The notes beneath the pieces were generated by a model. It saw only the letters and a program-made list of their open reading frames with translations, made no database searches and had not been told where the DNA came from. From contig JAFBJZ010000857.1 in assembly GCA_016785225.1 (NCBI GenBank), positions 1,860,001-1,924,000 on the forward strand: a stretch of 64,000 nt of DNA, in the 5' to 3' direction. Below, one piece after another: positions 33,498-45,282 of this stretch. How positions within the stretch are numbered: the stretch's first letter is position 1; each line of letters starts with the position of its first letter. The position numbers and the translations under genes were made by a program. The DNA comes from Psettodes erumei. Lineage: Eukaryota; Chordata; Actinopteri; Pleuronectiformes; Psettodidae.

Positions 33498-35670
33498 GAA
33501 CTACACTGACTTCATTCTCCTCTGCTTTAATATCAGGGCAAAACCCCTTTTCTACCAATGTGACCAGGATCTTCTTCTTTGCACTCCTAACCTTGCGCCT
33601 TTCAAGCAGTCTGCAAGATCTTTCACTCGTGGGAATAATTGTTTGGTTTCTCTGTCCAACTTTTATCAGAAGTCATTGTCCAACACAACACTTCACGCAT
33701 AATTTCATTTTTGCTTTTTGATAGCTGCCTCGGTGTATAGGTGCGCTCTTGTTTTCCTTATTTTGAGTTATAATTCAGTTTGTTGCCACTGCTTCGGTGG
33801 CCCCTACTCCAGGGAAGATCTTATGACCATTAGAGGTACTACCCCGGATGATTTATTTCCCACTTTTCTCGCCCCGACGGCAATTTTAATGCCCATCCTG
33901 GTCAAGAAGGCTCGCATCAAGGTGAGTCGCTGCAATAGAGGAAAGCACTCAGGCACGCTGGTGCGTCTCCGCCGGCGCGGACTACGCTCAGCGCTCCCTG
34001 GGATATTCCTCTCTAACGTGCGCTCACTCTGCAACAAGATGGACGAGCCGAGCCTGCTACTTCATAAAAACAGAGACTTTTCCACGTCCTGCATTTTGTC
34101 CTTCACGGAAACGTGGCTGTGTGAACCTGTACCGGACTCGGCACTACAGCTGAGCGGCTTCAAACTTTATAGAGCAGACAGACAGGAATACGGGCGCTTA
34201 CAGGCAAAACGAAAGGAGGTGGAATTTGCTTTTACATTCACAACGGCTGGTGCAACGATGTGACAGTACTGCTTCAGCACTGTTCCCCGGACCTGGAGGC
34301 CTTCATCATCAACTGCAAGCCCTTCTACTCGCCCCGTGAGTTCTCCTCATTCATCCTCGTCGGTGTTTACATACCACCGCAAGCGAACATGCACGAGGCG
34401 CAGCGCGCGCTGGCCGACGAGATACTGAGAGCAGAGCGCGCAAACCCGGACGCCTTGGTTACTGTTCTTGGGGACTTTAACAAAGGTAACCTCTCCCATG
34501 AACTCCCAAAATTTAAACAGCTCATCAAATGCCCCACCAGAGAGGGGAACGTCCTGGACCACTGTTACTCCACCATCACCAGAGCTTATCATGCTGTTCC
34601 TCGCGCTGCACTGGGCCAGTCCGACCACATAATGGTGCATCTGATTCCCAGCTACAGGCAGAAATTAAAACTCTGCAAACCAACAGTGAGGACAACAAAG
34701 ATGTGGGCCAGATAGGCAGTGGGGGAACTTCAGGAGTGTTTGGACTGCACGGATTGGGATACTTTCAGGACTGCCACAACCAGCCTTGACGAGTATACGG
34801 ACACTGTGACGTCCTACATTACCTTCTGTGAGGACAGTGTCATTCCATCACGCTCCAGGGTAAGCTTTAACAACGACAAACCCTGGTTCACAGCCACACT
34901 CAGACGGCTCAGATCGGAGAAGGAGGCTGCATTCAGAAGTAGAGACAGAGACAGATACAAGGAAGCCAAGTACAGATTTAGCAAGGAGGTGAGAAGAGCC
35001 AAATCTGTGCATGGTGAGACAATGGGTCAACAGCTCTCAGCCAACGACTCTGCCTCTGTTTGGAAAAGGGCTCAAAGCAATCACCAACTACAAGCCTAGA
35101 GCCCCCACTCTGTCAACGACCTTCGGCTGGCCAACAGCCTGAATGAGTTCTACTGCCGGTTTGAGAAACAATGGGACAGCCCTGATTCCCCCCACACTTC
35201 TGACGACCTGCCACTGACCAGCACCAGCCCCTCCCCCATTGTTTCATCTTAGTCATCCAGGCAGCTTCACACCTCAGCACCCTCACACGCACTCCACGCC
35301 ACTCCTTATCAAAGAAGGTGAGGTGAAAAGACAGTTCAAACAACTGAACCCCCGCAAGGGCAGCAGCCCGGACTCCGTCTCCCCTCCACTCTAAAGTTCT
35401 GTGCTGACCAGCTGTCTCCGGTGTTCACACACATCTTCAACACCTCACTGGAGACCTGCCATGTGCCAGCCTGTTTCAAGACCTCAGCTGTCATCCCAGT
35501 CCCCAAAAAGACGAGAATCACAGGACTAAATGACTACAGACCTGTCGCTCTGACTTCTGTGGCCATGAAGTCCTTTGAGCGCATCGTTTTGGCCCACCTC
35601 AAGGACATCACAGACAATTTCCTGGATCCACTACAGTTCGCCTACACATCCAACAGATCTGTAGACGACG

Positions 35671-36696
35671 ATGTGTAATTTGGCCCTCCACTACATCCTC
35701 CAGCACCTGGACTCCCCAGGGTCCTATGTCAGGATACTGTTTGTGGACTTCAGCTCCGCATTCAACACAATCATCCCAGCCCTGCTCTGTGACAAGCTCT
35801 CCCAGCTAAATGTGCCTGACTCCATGTGCAGGTGGATCATGGACTTCCTGTCAGACAGACAGCAGTTTGTGAAGCTGGGGAAGCATGTCTCCAACACCCG
35901 GACCATCAGCACCGGAGCTCCCCAGGGCTGCGTCCTTTCTCCCCTGTTATACTCCCTGTACACCAACAGCTGCACATCTGGCCACCGATCTGTCAAACTC
36001 CTGAAGTTCGCTGACGACACAACCCTCATCGGACTCATCTCTGATGGGGACGAGTCGGCCTACAGGAGGGAGGTGGACCAGCTGGTGTCATGGTGCAGCA
36101 GCAACAACCTGGAGCTCAATGCTCTAAAAACAGTGGAGATGATAGTGGACTTCAGAAAGGGCCCCCCTGTTCTCCCCCCTGTCTCCATCCATGAAACCCC
36201 TGTCACCCCCGTTGAGTCCTTCCGCTTCCTGGGCACCACCATCTCCCAGGAGCTGAAGTGGGAGCAGAACATCAGCTCCCTCACCAAGAAGGCTCAGCAG
36301 AGGATGTATTTCCTGCGGCAGCTGAGGAAGTTCAACCTCCCAGTGAAGATGCTGGTGAACTTCTACACTGCCACCATTGAATCGATTCTCACATCTGCAA
36401 TAACAGTGTGGTTCGCTGCGGCTACGGCCAGGGACAAGGCCAAACTACAGCGGGTCATCCACTCTGCAGAGAAGGTGATTGGCCGCAGCCTCCCATCTCT
36501 CCAGGAGCTGTTCATCTCCAGGACACGGAGACGAGCAGCCAGGATTGCTGCTGACCCCTCTCACCCTGGACACAAACTGTTTCAGACCCTCCCCTCTGGC
36601 AAGAGGCTCCGGTCCATCCGGACAAGGACCTCGCGCCACAGAAACAGCTTCTTCCCCACTGCAGTCAGCCTCATGAACAATGCCCCTGCCCCCTGA
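35671..36696 (+). pseudogene. reverse transcriptase C-terminal part of the CR1/L2-like LINE
   Basis: A 341-codon open stretch with RT motifs A to E and the C-terminal domain (LPSLQELFISRTRRRA, HPGHKLFQTLPSGKRLRS). The catalytic Asp pair of FADD is present. It has lost the upstream fingers and endonuclease through frameshifts, so it is not a complete ORF2. Confidence 0.85.
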
Positions 36697-36837
36697 ACAA
36701 CACCCCCCTCACCATTTGCACTATTTTGCACTACCAGACACTTCAACCACGTACCATGTATATAATCCCTACCTCCTTGTAGATTGTGTTTTAACTTATT
36801 TTCTTTTATTCTATTTTTTATACTCTGCCATACCTAT

Positions 36838-36895
36838 TATTATTATTATTGTTGTTGTGTTGTTGTTGTTTTGTTGCTGTTATTTTTCATGCTGC
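36838..36895 (+). repeat. TTA/TTG simple repeat in the LINE 3' UTR
   Basis: A run of ATT units followed by GTT units. It belongs to the 3' UTR of the element ending at 36995. Confidence 0.8.
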
Positions 36896-36995
36896 TTTTT
36901 TTGCTTATTCTGCACCTGACACCAAAGCAAATTCCTAGTGTTGTAAACCTGACCGTTACTGCACCTGGCAATAAAAATCTTTCTGATTCTGATTC

Positions 36996-38799
36996 ACCCG
37001 TGTGCTTTATAACTTTCAAAGAAGAGAAATAAACACTTAAACAAGCAGTGAAGTCACTTGAATTTGAAATTACCACAGAGGTCCATTCATTGATGATTCA
37101 GGATGACAACCAAAACTGTACAGTGAATCCATTACCTGTGTTGTCCATGTGACTCCATCTTTATGTGACTGTATGCTCAAAAACAAATTATCTCTTGAAT
37201 TTTAGAATTTAAATCAAACAATTTTGCAAATTCATCATTTAAAGACAATGAAGTTGTTGGTGTTTTTTGTTGTTTTTTTCTCATGTAGTCCCAATGGGAA
37301 ATTATCACTTAATCCATACTGACCCAGACAATTAAACACATTCCTTTGTTGGGGCTGACCAGTGTAATCAAAGTCTCCCACTGTGGATCACTGAACAGCT
37401 CCAAAGGATCAACTGGATATTAAGTACATTGCCCAGAAGTGCCTTGATAATGGTGAGTGAGGAATGGTAAAGTGATATGTTTCTCATACAGTAAAGTAGA
37501 GAAGAGGATGTTCTGTGTTGGTGAGGACCAATTAGTATTCTCAGAGACACACTGGGGGACACTATTATAGTTGGTGTAATCCAATAAAGGTAGCAAGTTA
37601 AAAGTAGGCTCCCAGGGGAGACCAGAAATGATTGTTGTTCTGAGTGTTGCTATTATCTCCACAGCTGATAGCGATGCGCACACACACACACACACAATAA
37701 ATTCATTACTGGAGACACAAAATTGAACAGGGCCTTACTCTCTATTCGCAAATAGTGTTGTGTTGTTTAATGGTGTTGAACTGTACCATGACACGATGTG
37801 CAAGCAGCTAATGGTGAAAGCAGCATGTCATGTCATCCTGATGTGGTTTGATCACAAAAGAGACTGAATGCCGACCTCTGTTTCATTCTGATGATGCTAA
37901 TTTTCATGGCACATCTGTGTTGACAATGTGTTAGATAACATTTTGTTAGAGCACTAGATGAAAAAGATGGGTGTTATCAGAATTTCATATGTTCATTCAT
38001 TAGGGTAAAGTATATCAAAGCATATAAAGTGTGATTAACAGTATAGCTGGCTACATACAGAGGTCATCACAGTGAGGTGTGAAAATACATTCATCTCTCA
38101 GCATACTGTTGCTGACCTGCTGCTGTCCTGCAGATGCCTTTTGCTCCAGCCTGACCTCCTGCTGTCTGCCTTTCCCTGCACGCACAACATACAGAACATT
38201 AGACTTTCGTTGAGCTGTGAGCCACCACAAAGCAAAGCAGTGCAATCAATGAAGAAGGATGCTTGGCTCTTGCTAGTAGGTTCAGGTTTGAATTTTACTC
38301 AGTGCAGCAGAAATACCTCGAGTGCTTATCAGGAGGAAGGAGGCGCAAAAAATGTTCAAGGAATAATGTTTTATAGTAAGATTAACCACTGTACCTAAAT
38401 CCAATACACTATTATTGTAAGTAAAGTATGGTATACCGGATAACAATATAGTTGCTCAGTTGTTTCCTCAGTGCCAGCTGGGAAACATTGTTGTGTTCAC
38501 AAAATCCAACATGGGACATTCAAAATTCCGTTATTGATGTCAGTTGCTTCATTTTTATGTATTATATAGCTGGAAATACACATCTAATGGTAGGCTGAAC
38601 TTCTGCACTTGATTTCGCCATTAAAAAAGCAATGGAACCTTTTTCACAATTCACTTTAAACCTGTTGCCAAGTTAGAGTAACAGAAGCAAAAACAACAGT
38701 AACATATCATAAACTCATCAAGTTAATAACTTGCAACTAGAAAGTGAATGCTGCACATGCATTCCCCATGTGACCACATACACAACTCTGAATGCATTA
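36996..38799. other. gap between LINEs
   Basis: No coding sequence is recognised. A CA microsatellite lies at 37679-37696. No continuation of the retroviral sequence found at 43.4-44.3 kb is seen here. Confidence 0.55.
37679..37696. repeat. (CA)n microsatellite
   Basis: Nine uninterrupted CA units ending before AATAAATTC. Confidence 0.9.
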
Positions 38800-39318
38800 T
38801 GTTGGGTTTTTTAATGTTTTTATTGATTTTTTAAGTAAGCAAATAAACATAAGACAAACCAGAACACAAGACAAAAACAAAACAAAACAAAACAAGCTGG
38901 GAATAACAACACAGAAACCTGTAAGTCAGTTCTAGGTAAATGTTAAAGGTACATTATACAGTACAGGATGAAATACAAAAGGAGCTAGAAAAGAAAAAGA
39001 ATTGTTAAGAAAAAATCTCTTGTCACTATGGTAGAAATGTTAATATCAATCTAATCAAGGAATGGTTTCCATACTCTTTTGAAGACATCTGTTTTATAAT
39101 GCAGGTCAGAGGTATATATTCCATTATTGTCCTATGCCATCCCACAATTGAGCGGGCTTTATCTTCTTAAGAATATTTTTCCTCGCACAGAATGTCATAA
39201 CATTATACAGTTTTTTCTGATACTTACCAGTTACACGGCCACAGGGAAGACCCAGAAGGCGGGAAACAGGGTCAAGTTCAAGCTCCTTTTTCAAAACCTT
39301 TTGCATTTCATATATGAC
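38800..39318 (-). mobile_element. L1-type LINE, 3' piece
   Basis: On minus, 39318-39124 encodes an L1-like ORF2 C terminus (DPVSRLLGLPCGR, LYNVMTFCARKNIL, then stop), followed by the 3' UTR and an A-rich end near 38800-38830. The frame joins exactly to the piece at 42483-43435; the CR1/L2-like LINE between them is an insertion. Confidence 0.75.
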
Positions 39319-39322
39319 ATTC

Positions 39323-42300
39323 AAGTTTCAAGTTTCTTTATTGTCATATGCGCAATAATTACAGGAGTAGTCATTGGCAATGAAATTCTTGGGTCTCAGG
39401 CTCCATCGGCATTGCCGTATAAAGAAGATTAAAGGAAAGGAAAGAGTAAGATGCAGAATAAACACCGTAGTGCAAATAAACAGTAAACAAATAAATATAA
39501 ATAGTAGACAAATAATGTAAGTAGTAAATTGAATAAACATAAGTGTCAGATTGATAGAATGCAATAAATAATAAAAATGACAAAAATGACAGCTCAAGAG
39601 TTTAGCAGTCTTATGGCCTGTGGAATGAAACTGTCCCTGAGTCTGGTGGTGTGAGACCAGATCCTACGGTACCATCTGCCAGACAGTAGCAGCTGGAACA
39701 GTTTGTTGCTGGAGTGGTAGGGATCTTTAATGATCCGGTTGGCCTTCTTCCTACATCTCTGGGTGTAGAGGTCTTCCATGGATGGCAGCTCCGTCCTGGT
39801 GATGTGCTGCGCAGTTTTCACCACCCTCTGTAAAGTCTTACGGTTGAGGGCAGAGCAACTGCTGTACCAGGTGGTGATGCAGCTGGTCAGGATACTCTTG
39901 ATGGTGCACCTATAGAAGCTGCAGAGTATCCTGGTGCCCATGTTGAGCCTCCTCAGCCTGCGAAGGAAGAAGAGCTGCTGTCTTGCCATTCTTGTGATGG
40001 TGTCGGTATGTAGGGTCCAGGTCAGATCCTCGCTGATGTGGACCCAAAGGAACCTGAAGCTGCTGACTCTCTCCACCTTTGTCCCGTTGATGCTGATGGG
40101 GGCGTGTCCTTCACCCTGCCACTTCCTGCAGTCCACAATCAGCTCCTTAGTTTTTCTGGCATTGAGGTGGAGATTGTTGTCCTGTCACCAAGATGTCAGG
40201 CCTCTGACCCCCTCTCTGTACACCGTCTCATCGCCGTCGGTGATCAGGCCGATGACGGTCGTGTGTCAGCAAACTTGACAATGGTGTTGGAGCTATGTGT
40301 GGCCACACAGCCGTGCGTGAACAGGGACTACAGAAGGGGGCTCAGCACGCAACCCTGGAGGGTGCCGGTGAGAGTCAGGGTGGAGGATGTGGTGGTGCCT
40401 ATTCGCATTACCTGGGATCTGCCCGTCGAAAAGTTCAGGATCCAGTCGCACAGGGCAGTGTTGAGCCCGAGGCCCCTGAGCTTCATGATGAGCTTGCAGG
40501 GCACAATGGTGTTAAATGCTGAGCTGTAGTCAATGAACAGCATTCTCACATATGGGCTCCTCCGGTCCACGTGGGAGAGAGCAGTGTGGAGGGTGAGGGC
40601 GATGGCGTCATCTGTGGACCTGTTTGCCCTGTAGGCAAACTGCAGTGCTGTCCAGTGAGTCAGGAAGGGAGGATGTGATGAATGATTTGACTAGCCGCTC
40701 AAAGCACTTCATGATGATGGGGGTGAGTGTTACTGGGCGGTAGTCATTCAGGCAGGAGATGTTTGACTTCTTTGGGACAGGGACAATGGTGGACCTCTTG
40801 AAGCACATGGGGACCACAGACTGGAGCAGTGACATTATGAAAATGTCTGTGAACACATCTGCCAGCTGATCTGCACACACCCTGACAGCTTGGCCAGTGA
40901 TGCGGTCAGATCCAGGAGCCTTGTGTGTGTTGATCCTTTTTAAAGATCTGCACACATCTGCCCGAGTTAGAATCAGTGGGCAGGGGTCCTGGGCCTTCTG
41001 TACCTCCCCAGCCAGGGAGCAGCTCTCAAAGCGTTCAGATCATCTGGGAGAGATGCACACACCTCCTCAGCACCGCTCATTGTCCTTTTGCAGTCTGTGA
41101 GTGTCCTTAGAATTGACCACATGCTTCTAGAGTTGGAGCCCTGGAAGTTGGACTACACTCTGTCCCTGTACTGCCTCTTTGCACTGCTAATAGCTCTCGG
41201 GAGCGCGTACCTGGACTTCCTGTACTCCTCCAAATCATCTGAGTTGTAGGCATCAGTCTGTGCTTTAAGTTTGGCATGGACTTCTCCGTTAACCCAGGGC
41301 TTCTGATTTGGGAATGTCCATACAGTAATCCATGGGACTACGTCGTTGTTGCATTTGCCGATGTAGCAAATGACCGCGTCCGTGTTTGTGTTTATGTTGT
41401 CATCCTGAAACACACACCACTTCGTTGTGCTGAAGCACTGTCGTAGAGCCGAGTCTGATTGGTCGGACCAGCGCTGAATGGTCCGCGTCATCGGTCTGTC
41501 CCGCTTGAGTTTCTGCCTATAGGAAGGCACAAGCAGGATGGAGGCATGATCTGATTTGCCGAAAGGGGGTCGGGGGAGGGCCCTATATCCACCGCAGAAG
41601 GGAGCGTAAACATGGTCCAGCGTGTTGCCTCCTCGCGTAGGACAGCTGATGTGTTGGTGGTATCTTGGCAGGACTTTCCTCATGTTGGCTTTGTTAAAGT
41701 CCCCGGCCACAATAAAAGCAGCCTCAGGCCTCGAAGTCTCCGTCCTGTCGATAACTCCATACAGCTCGTCCAGTGCTTGTTTCGTGTCAGCCTGTGGTGG
41801 AATGTACACCGCTGTTAGCACTACTGATGTAAACTCCCTCGGCAGATAATAGGGCCGGCATCCGATCATGAGGTGCTCCAGGTTAGGAGAACAGTCAGAT
41901 GAAATAATCTCCACATCTGAGCACCATTGGTTGTTGACCATGAAGCAGACACCTCCCCCCTTGCTCTTCCCCGATGTTATAGTCTGGCGGTAAATGGAAA
42001 GTCCAAGTGGGACAATGGCGGAGTCCGGGATCGAGGGGTTGAGCCAGGTCTCTGTGAAAACCAAAACTTTATAGTTCTTGATGTCGCGTTGGAATGCCCG
42101 GAATGGAGTTCATCTAGCTTGTTATCCAGTGACTGGACATTTGCCAGAAGAATACTCGGGAGAGGAGGCCGGTTTTCAAGTTTCCTCAGCCTGACCAGGA
42201 CCCTTGCTTCCTCCTTCTCCTCCATTGTCCAGGTGGATCAACAACAGGTAGCCATGGCGGATCCCCGTTGTTTGTTGGTCTGTGTGGGGAAGTGTTGTCC

Positions 42301-42482
42301 ACCAGCTACTTGATGTGGAGAAGTTGTTCTCTATCATATTGAATGATAGGGCTTGCTTGGTTGGTTTGCATGTCGCGAAGCAGTCAGTATAAGAATAGAA
42401 AATAAATAAGAAAATGAAACAATGTCGGGTGGAGCTCGAGACACGGCAGCCATCCGCGGCGCCATTTTAGTGAAGTACCAGT
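39323..42482 (-). mobile_element. CR1/L2-like LINE inserted into an L1
   Basis: A minus-strand element of about 3.16 kb that seems complete from its 5' UTR (42482, with ATGGCGCCGCGGATGG at about 42463) to its AATAAAGAAACTTGAAACTTGA 3' tail. The endonuclease is in 42064-41153 (FTETWLNP, VAGDFNKAN, GKSDHAS) and the RT in 40955-40608 and 40570-39594 (DYRPVTLTP, FIDYSSAFNTIV, LPSMEDLYTQ). It is broken by several frameshifts, one of which hits the FADD motif at about 40259-40272 with a single missing base. GAAT flanks both junctions (39319-39322 and 42483-42486). Confidence 0.85.
41153..42064 (-). pseudogene. endonuclease domain of the minus-strand CR1/L2-like LINE
   Basis: A 303-codon open stretch with apurinic-endonuclease motifs: TETWLNP at the start, IYIPPQAD, VAGDFNKAN, LDHVYAPF and GKSDHASILLVPSYRQKLKR. 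It is the longest surviving frame of this element and continues into the linker region towards the RT, where frameshifts begin. Confidence 0.85.
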
Positions 42483-43435
42483 ATTCCAGTGTTTTTGTAT
42501 TTTTACACAAGACCAGAAACAGTGAGTAAGATCGCCAATTACCGTCTTGCATTTAAGGCAGAACGGAGAGACATCTTTTCTATACTTAGAGAGACGGTTT
42601 GGAGTAACATGTGCTCTGTGCAAAATCTTAACTTGCATTGCTCTTGTACGATTACAAACCGTCATTTTCTTTGCATTATCCCGGATGTCCTCCCACATGT
42701 TCTCAGTTATCACAACACCCAGCTCCCTCTCCCAGATCACCCCTGGTGCCCGCGCACCAACACCTGAACAATCCCTCAGACCAGCATAGAAGCTTCTAAC
42801 GGAAGCGTCCCCCTATGAGAGAAACATTTGTTTTTCCAACTGTGTGACATTCATATCTGGAATCAGTGATGTGTCTTTTATAATTAAGTCTTGACTTGAA
42901 AATAGCGGAAAAGATCATTTCTTGATATGCAATATTTTTCCATAACTCGGTTGAAAGGATATGGCCCTCAAAAAGATCACCCAACTAAGAAATTCCCTTA
43001 TCTGCCCAGCATGTGAAAGCCCCATCCAGAGTCCCTGGTAGAAAGTCAGGGTTATCAGTGATCGGGGTAAAAACCGACGCAAGTCCTGATCTGAATTCCA
43101 TATGTTGTGTAATCCTCCATGCTCTAATAGTATTAATTGTGACTGGGTTACTGCAGAGCTTTTTTTATACACTTAAGTTTATCAATAAAAAGTAATTTTT
43201 GTAATTTTTGGAGGGTAACTGGACAGGGATTTCTCGATATCAAGCCAGATCGAGGAAGCATCATCTTTAACCCAATCAGCTATGTATCGTAGATGGGCAC
43301 TCAATTGATATTTCTTAATATCTGGGAGATCCTGCCCACCCATATCACTTGATAGCCGCAATACTGACATCCTGATCCGTGGTCTTCGTTTACACCAGAT
43401 AAAAGAACTGAACCAACCATTCAGTTTTGATACTC
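42483..43435 (-). mobile_element. L1-type LINE, 5' piece
   Basis: On minus this encodes the region after the RT of an L1 ORF2: WFSSFIWCKRRPRI, GGQDLPDIKKYQLSAHLRYI (about 43430-43250), then KILHRAHVTPNRLSKYR and CFWSCVKIQKHWN (42640-42483). Frameshifts and stops lie between. The upstream part of ORF2 is missing, so this copy was 5' truncated on insertion. Its 5' edge meets retroviral env sequence. Confidence 0.75.
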
Positions 43436-44330
43436 TGGGGGAGGTCCTTCTCGATGCACTGGATGATAAGGGCTCGGATACAGGGGATACAGCAACAACC
43501 ACAGAGAACGAAAACAGCAAAAATAGCAAGTAATGATGTCACAACACTGGCAAGGAGATTACCCCATTTGCCAAACAATCAATCAAATAGTCCGGACAGT
43601 GGGTCAATTATTCTAGATTGGTCTTTTAGTTCATTCGATTATGTTCTGAGTCCCTGTAGTGTTATGGTCAGTGAGCTATCTGGAGCTGTATTGTTAGGGA
43701 TGAAAGTGCAGCATAACTCACCAAACATGCTACATACTCCACCTTTTTCCAGCTAAGATCATATCTATGGCCATTCTGTTTTGATAAGCTACCAGGGATG
43801 TTGCTGACAGTTGACCATGCACAGCCTCAAAACCATCTCTGGTAAAATTAGCCAATCTTTGGACATTATAGTGTTTTAGGCGGTCCACATTTTTATTTGG
43901 TATGATCCAAATAAGAATTGATTCAAAACCTGCAGCTACTCAATCAATTTATATTCATCAGGTATTCCTCTAGGTATACCAATTGCATCTATCCTTTTGG
44001 ACCATTTTAACTTACTTCCGTCCCATTGGATGTCTTCGACTTGGATGATCTTCACTGGGGAGATAAGAGAAATGAGAGCACAAGTACCACTCCAATTGGG
44101 TGGTAAGTAGTTAGTGTTAATGTAACCAATACAGTTACATTTGAGTACTACAACCCAGTCTCCATAGGGGAGTCTTTTTGGAGGGTTTCATCAGTTGAGG
44201 TCTGTCCAGTCTCTGATAGGGTTTCATTTCCCTGAATTGTGGTCATTGTCAGGACAGTGAGGTTCCTAAGTCAGTCCGAACCTCAGTCAATGTTCTTTTT
44301 TCAATGTTCAATTTTCAGCGATGTTTTCAA
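43436..44330 (-). pseudogene. endogenous retrovirus env remnant (transmembrane subunit and part of surface subunit)
   Basis: A minus-strand remnant of a gamma-type fish endogenous retrovirus. A CX6CC motif of the transmembrane subunit lies at about 43708-43734, followed by a membrane-spanning segment (about 43560-43490) with the CGCC cysteine cluster. Stops and frame changes interrupt it. The cytoplasmic tail is cut off at the L1 junction near 43436. Surface-subunit sequence probably extends to about 44330 but is too decayed to align by eye. Not functional. Confidence 0.7.
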
Positions 44331-45277
44331 ACACTATTACAGGTGTTATTCAGAAAGGGTAAATGGCCTAATGCCGGAGTGAGGAAATGATCAAGAAGCT
44401 TCTACACAGAGAGTATCACTCTGTGAGCTTGATCACTGGGGGTTTTCCCCAGTCTATTCATTCTTTTTAATTCACTAACTTCTGTCACACTCTCACTAAA
44501 ATATCCCCTTTTTAAGCTATTCCAACCCCTCGTACACACAACTACTCCTTGAGATCTGTGTTAGTGCAGGAATTCTCGAACAGTCTGTATTGTCCGATAC
44601 GCTGACACATGCACAGTGAAAATATCAAGCAAGTACGAAACCATTTAGTTAAACAATCATATAATGTTATTATTACTATTATTAATAAATGTACTAAGTT
44701 TCTAGCGATCAGAGAATAACCCTATTCATACAATTTCTATGTCCAATGTGCAGAAATAGAAACCAGAAAAATAGGCAAGAGGTTTTCTGCTTAACTTTGG
44801 GAGTCAACCAATCCGGGCCGAGTCAACCAATCCAGGTCAGAGCACCAAGTTGTTAGTTGGTCAAAGGTAAAGTATAGCAGCACTGGTCTTAAAGTGACAG
44901 AGATCTCAAATCATTAGTCAGAGTGAGCTCCGATCTTTGGAAATGGTTCACATTTATCCTCTTGTGCTGGGTGATGTACACACAACCTAATGCAACGGGC
45001 TAGTACCCAGGGACGTGGGTAGGACAAACACTGTCCTCAGCTTGTTCTCGGAATGTGTTAACCAACCTTTGTGAGTGTTGTTTTGCCGTGTAGCTAATAC
45101 AACAGACCTTACTGACAGAACAGAGAAGTTTCATCTGCCTCCTGGTATGCAAAACATGTCTAACTGGTCATGTTATCTTATAGTTCCAGACCTTACAATG
45201 ACATACACTGAGTGAAAAGTACGAGACTGGAAAAAAGGTTCAGTGTAAGAATAAGGCTTCATGATATCTTAAAACAA
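44331..45277 (-). other. possible ERV leader and LTR remnant
   Basis: Non-coding. On minus a TTGGTGCTCTGACC string at about 44848-44835 resembles a primer-binding site directly after a possible LTR end (ACTAACA). A tandem 'gagtcaaccaatcc' pair lies at 44801-44834, and an imperfect stem-loop at 44390-44440. If correct, gag and pol have been lost between leader and env. LTR boundaries could not be fixed. Confidence 0.3.
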
Positions 45278-45282
45278 AGCCG

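Larger units (their letters stand above)
33750..36995 (+). mobile_element. CR1/L2-like LINE, frameshifted copy
   Basis: The plus-strand element carries an apurinic-endonuclease domain (about 33830-34715, in two frames; LSNVRSLCNK, FTETWL, GDFNKGN, SDHIMV) and a reverse transcriptase (about 34719-36696, in at least three frames). RT motif A is FVDFSSAFNTI (about 35740), motif B is GAPQGCVLSP (about 35920) and motif C is FADDT (about 36007), all intact in the 341-codon frame 35671-36696. The 3' tail ends in CTGATTCTGATTC at 36995 after an AATAAA. Frameshifts near 34260, 34715, 35100-35420 and 35675 make it inactive. Its 5' edge abuts the tRNA-composite repeat. Confidence 0.88.
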
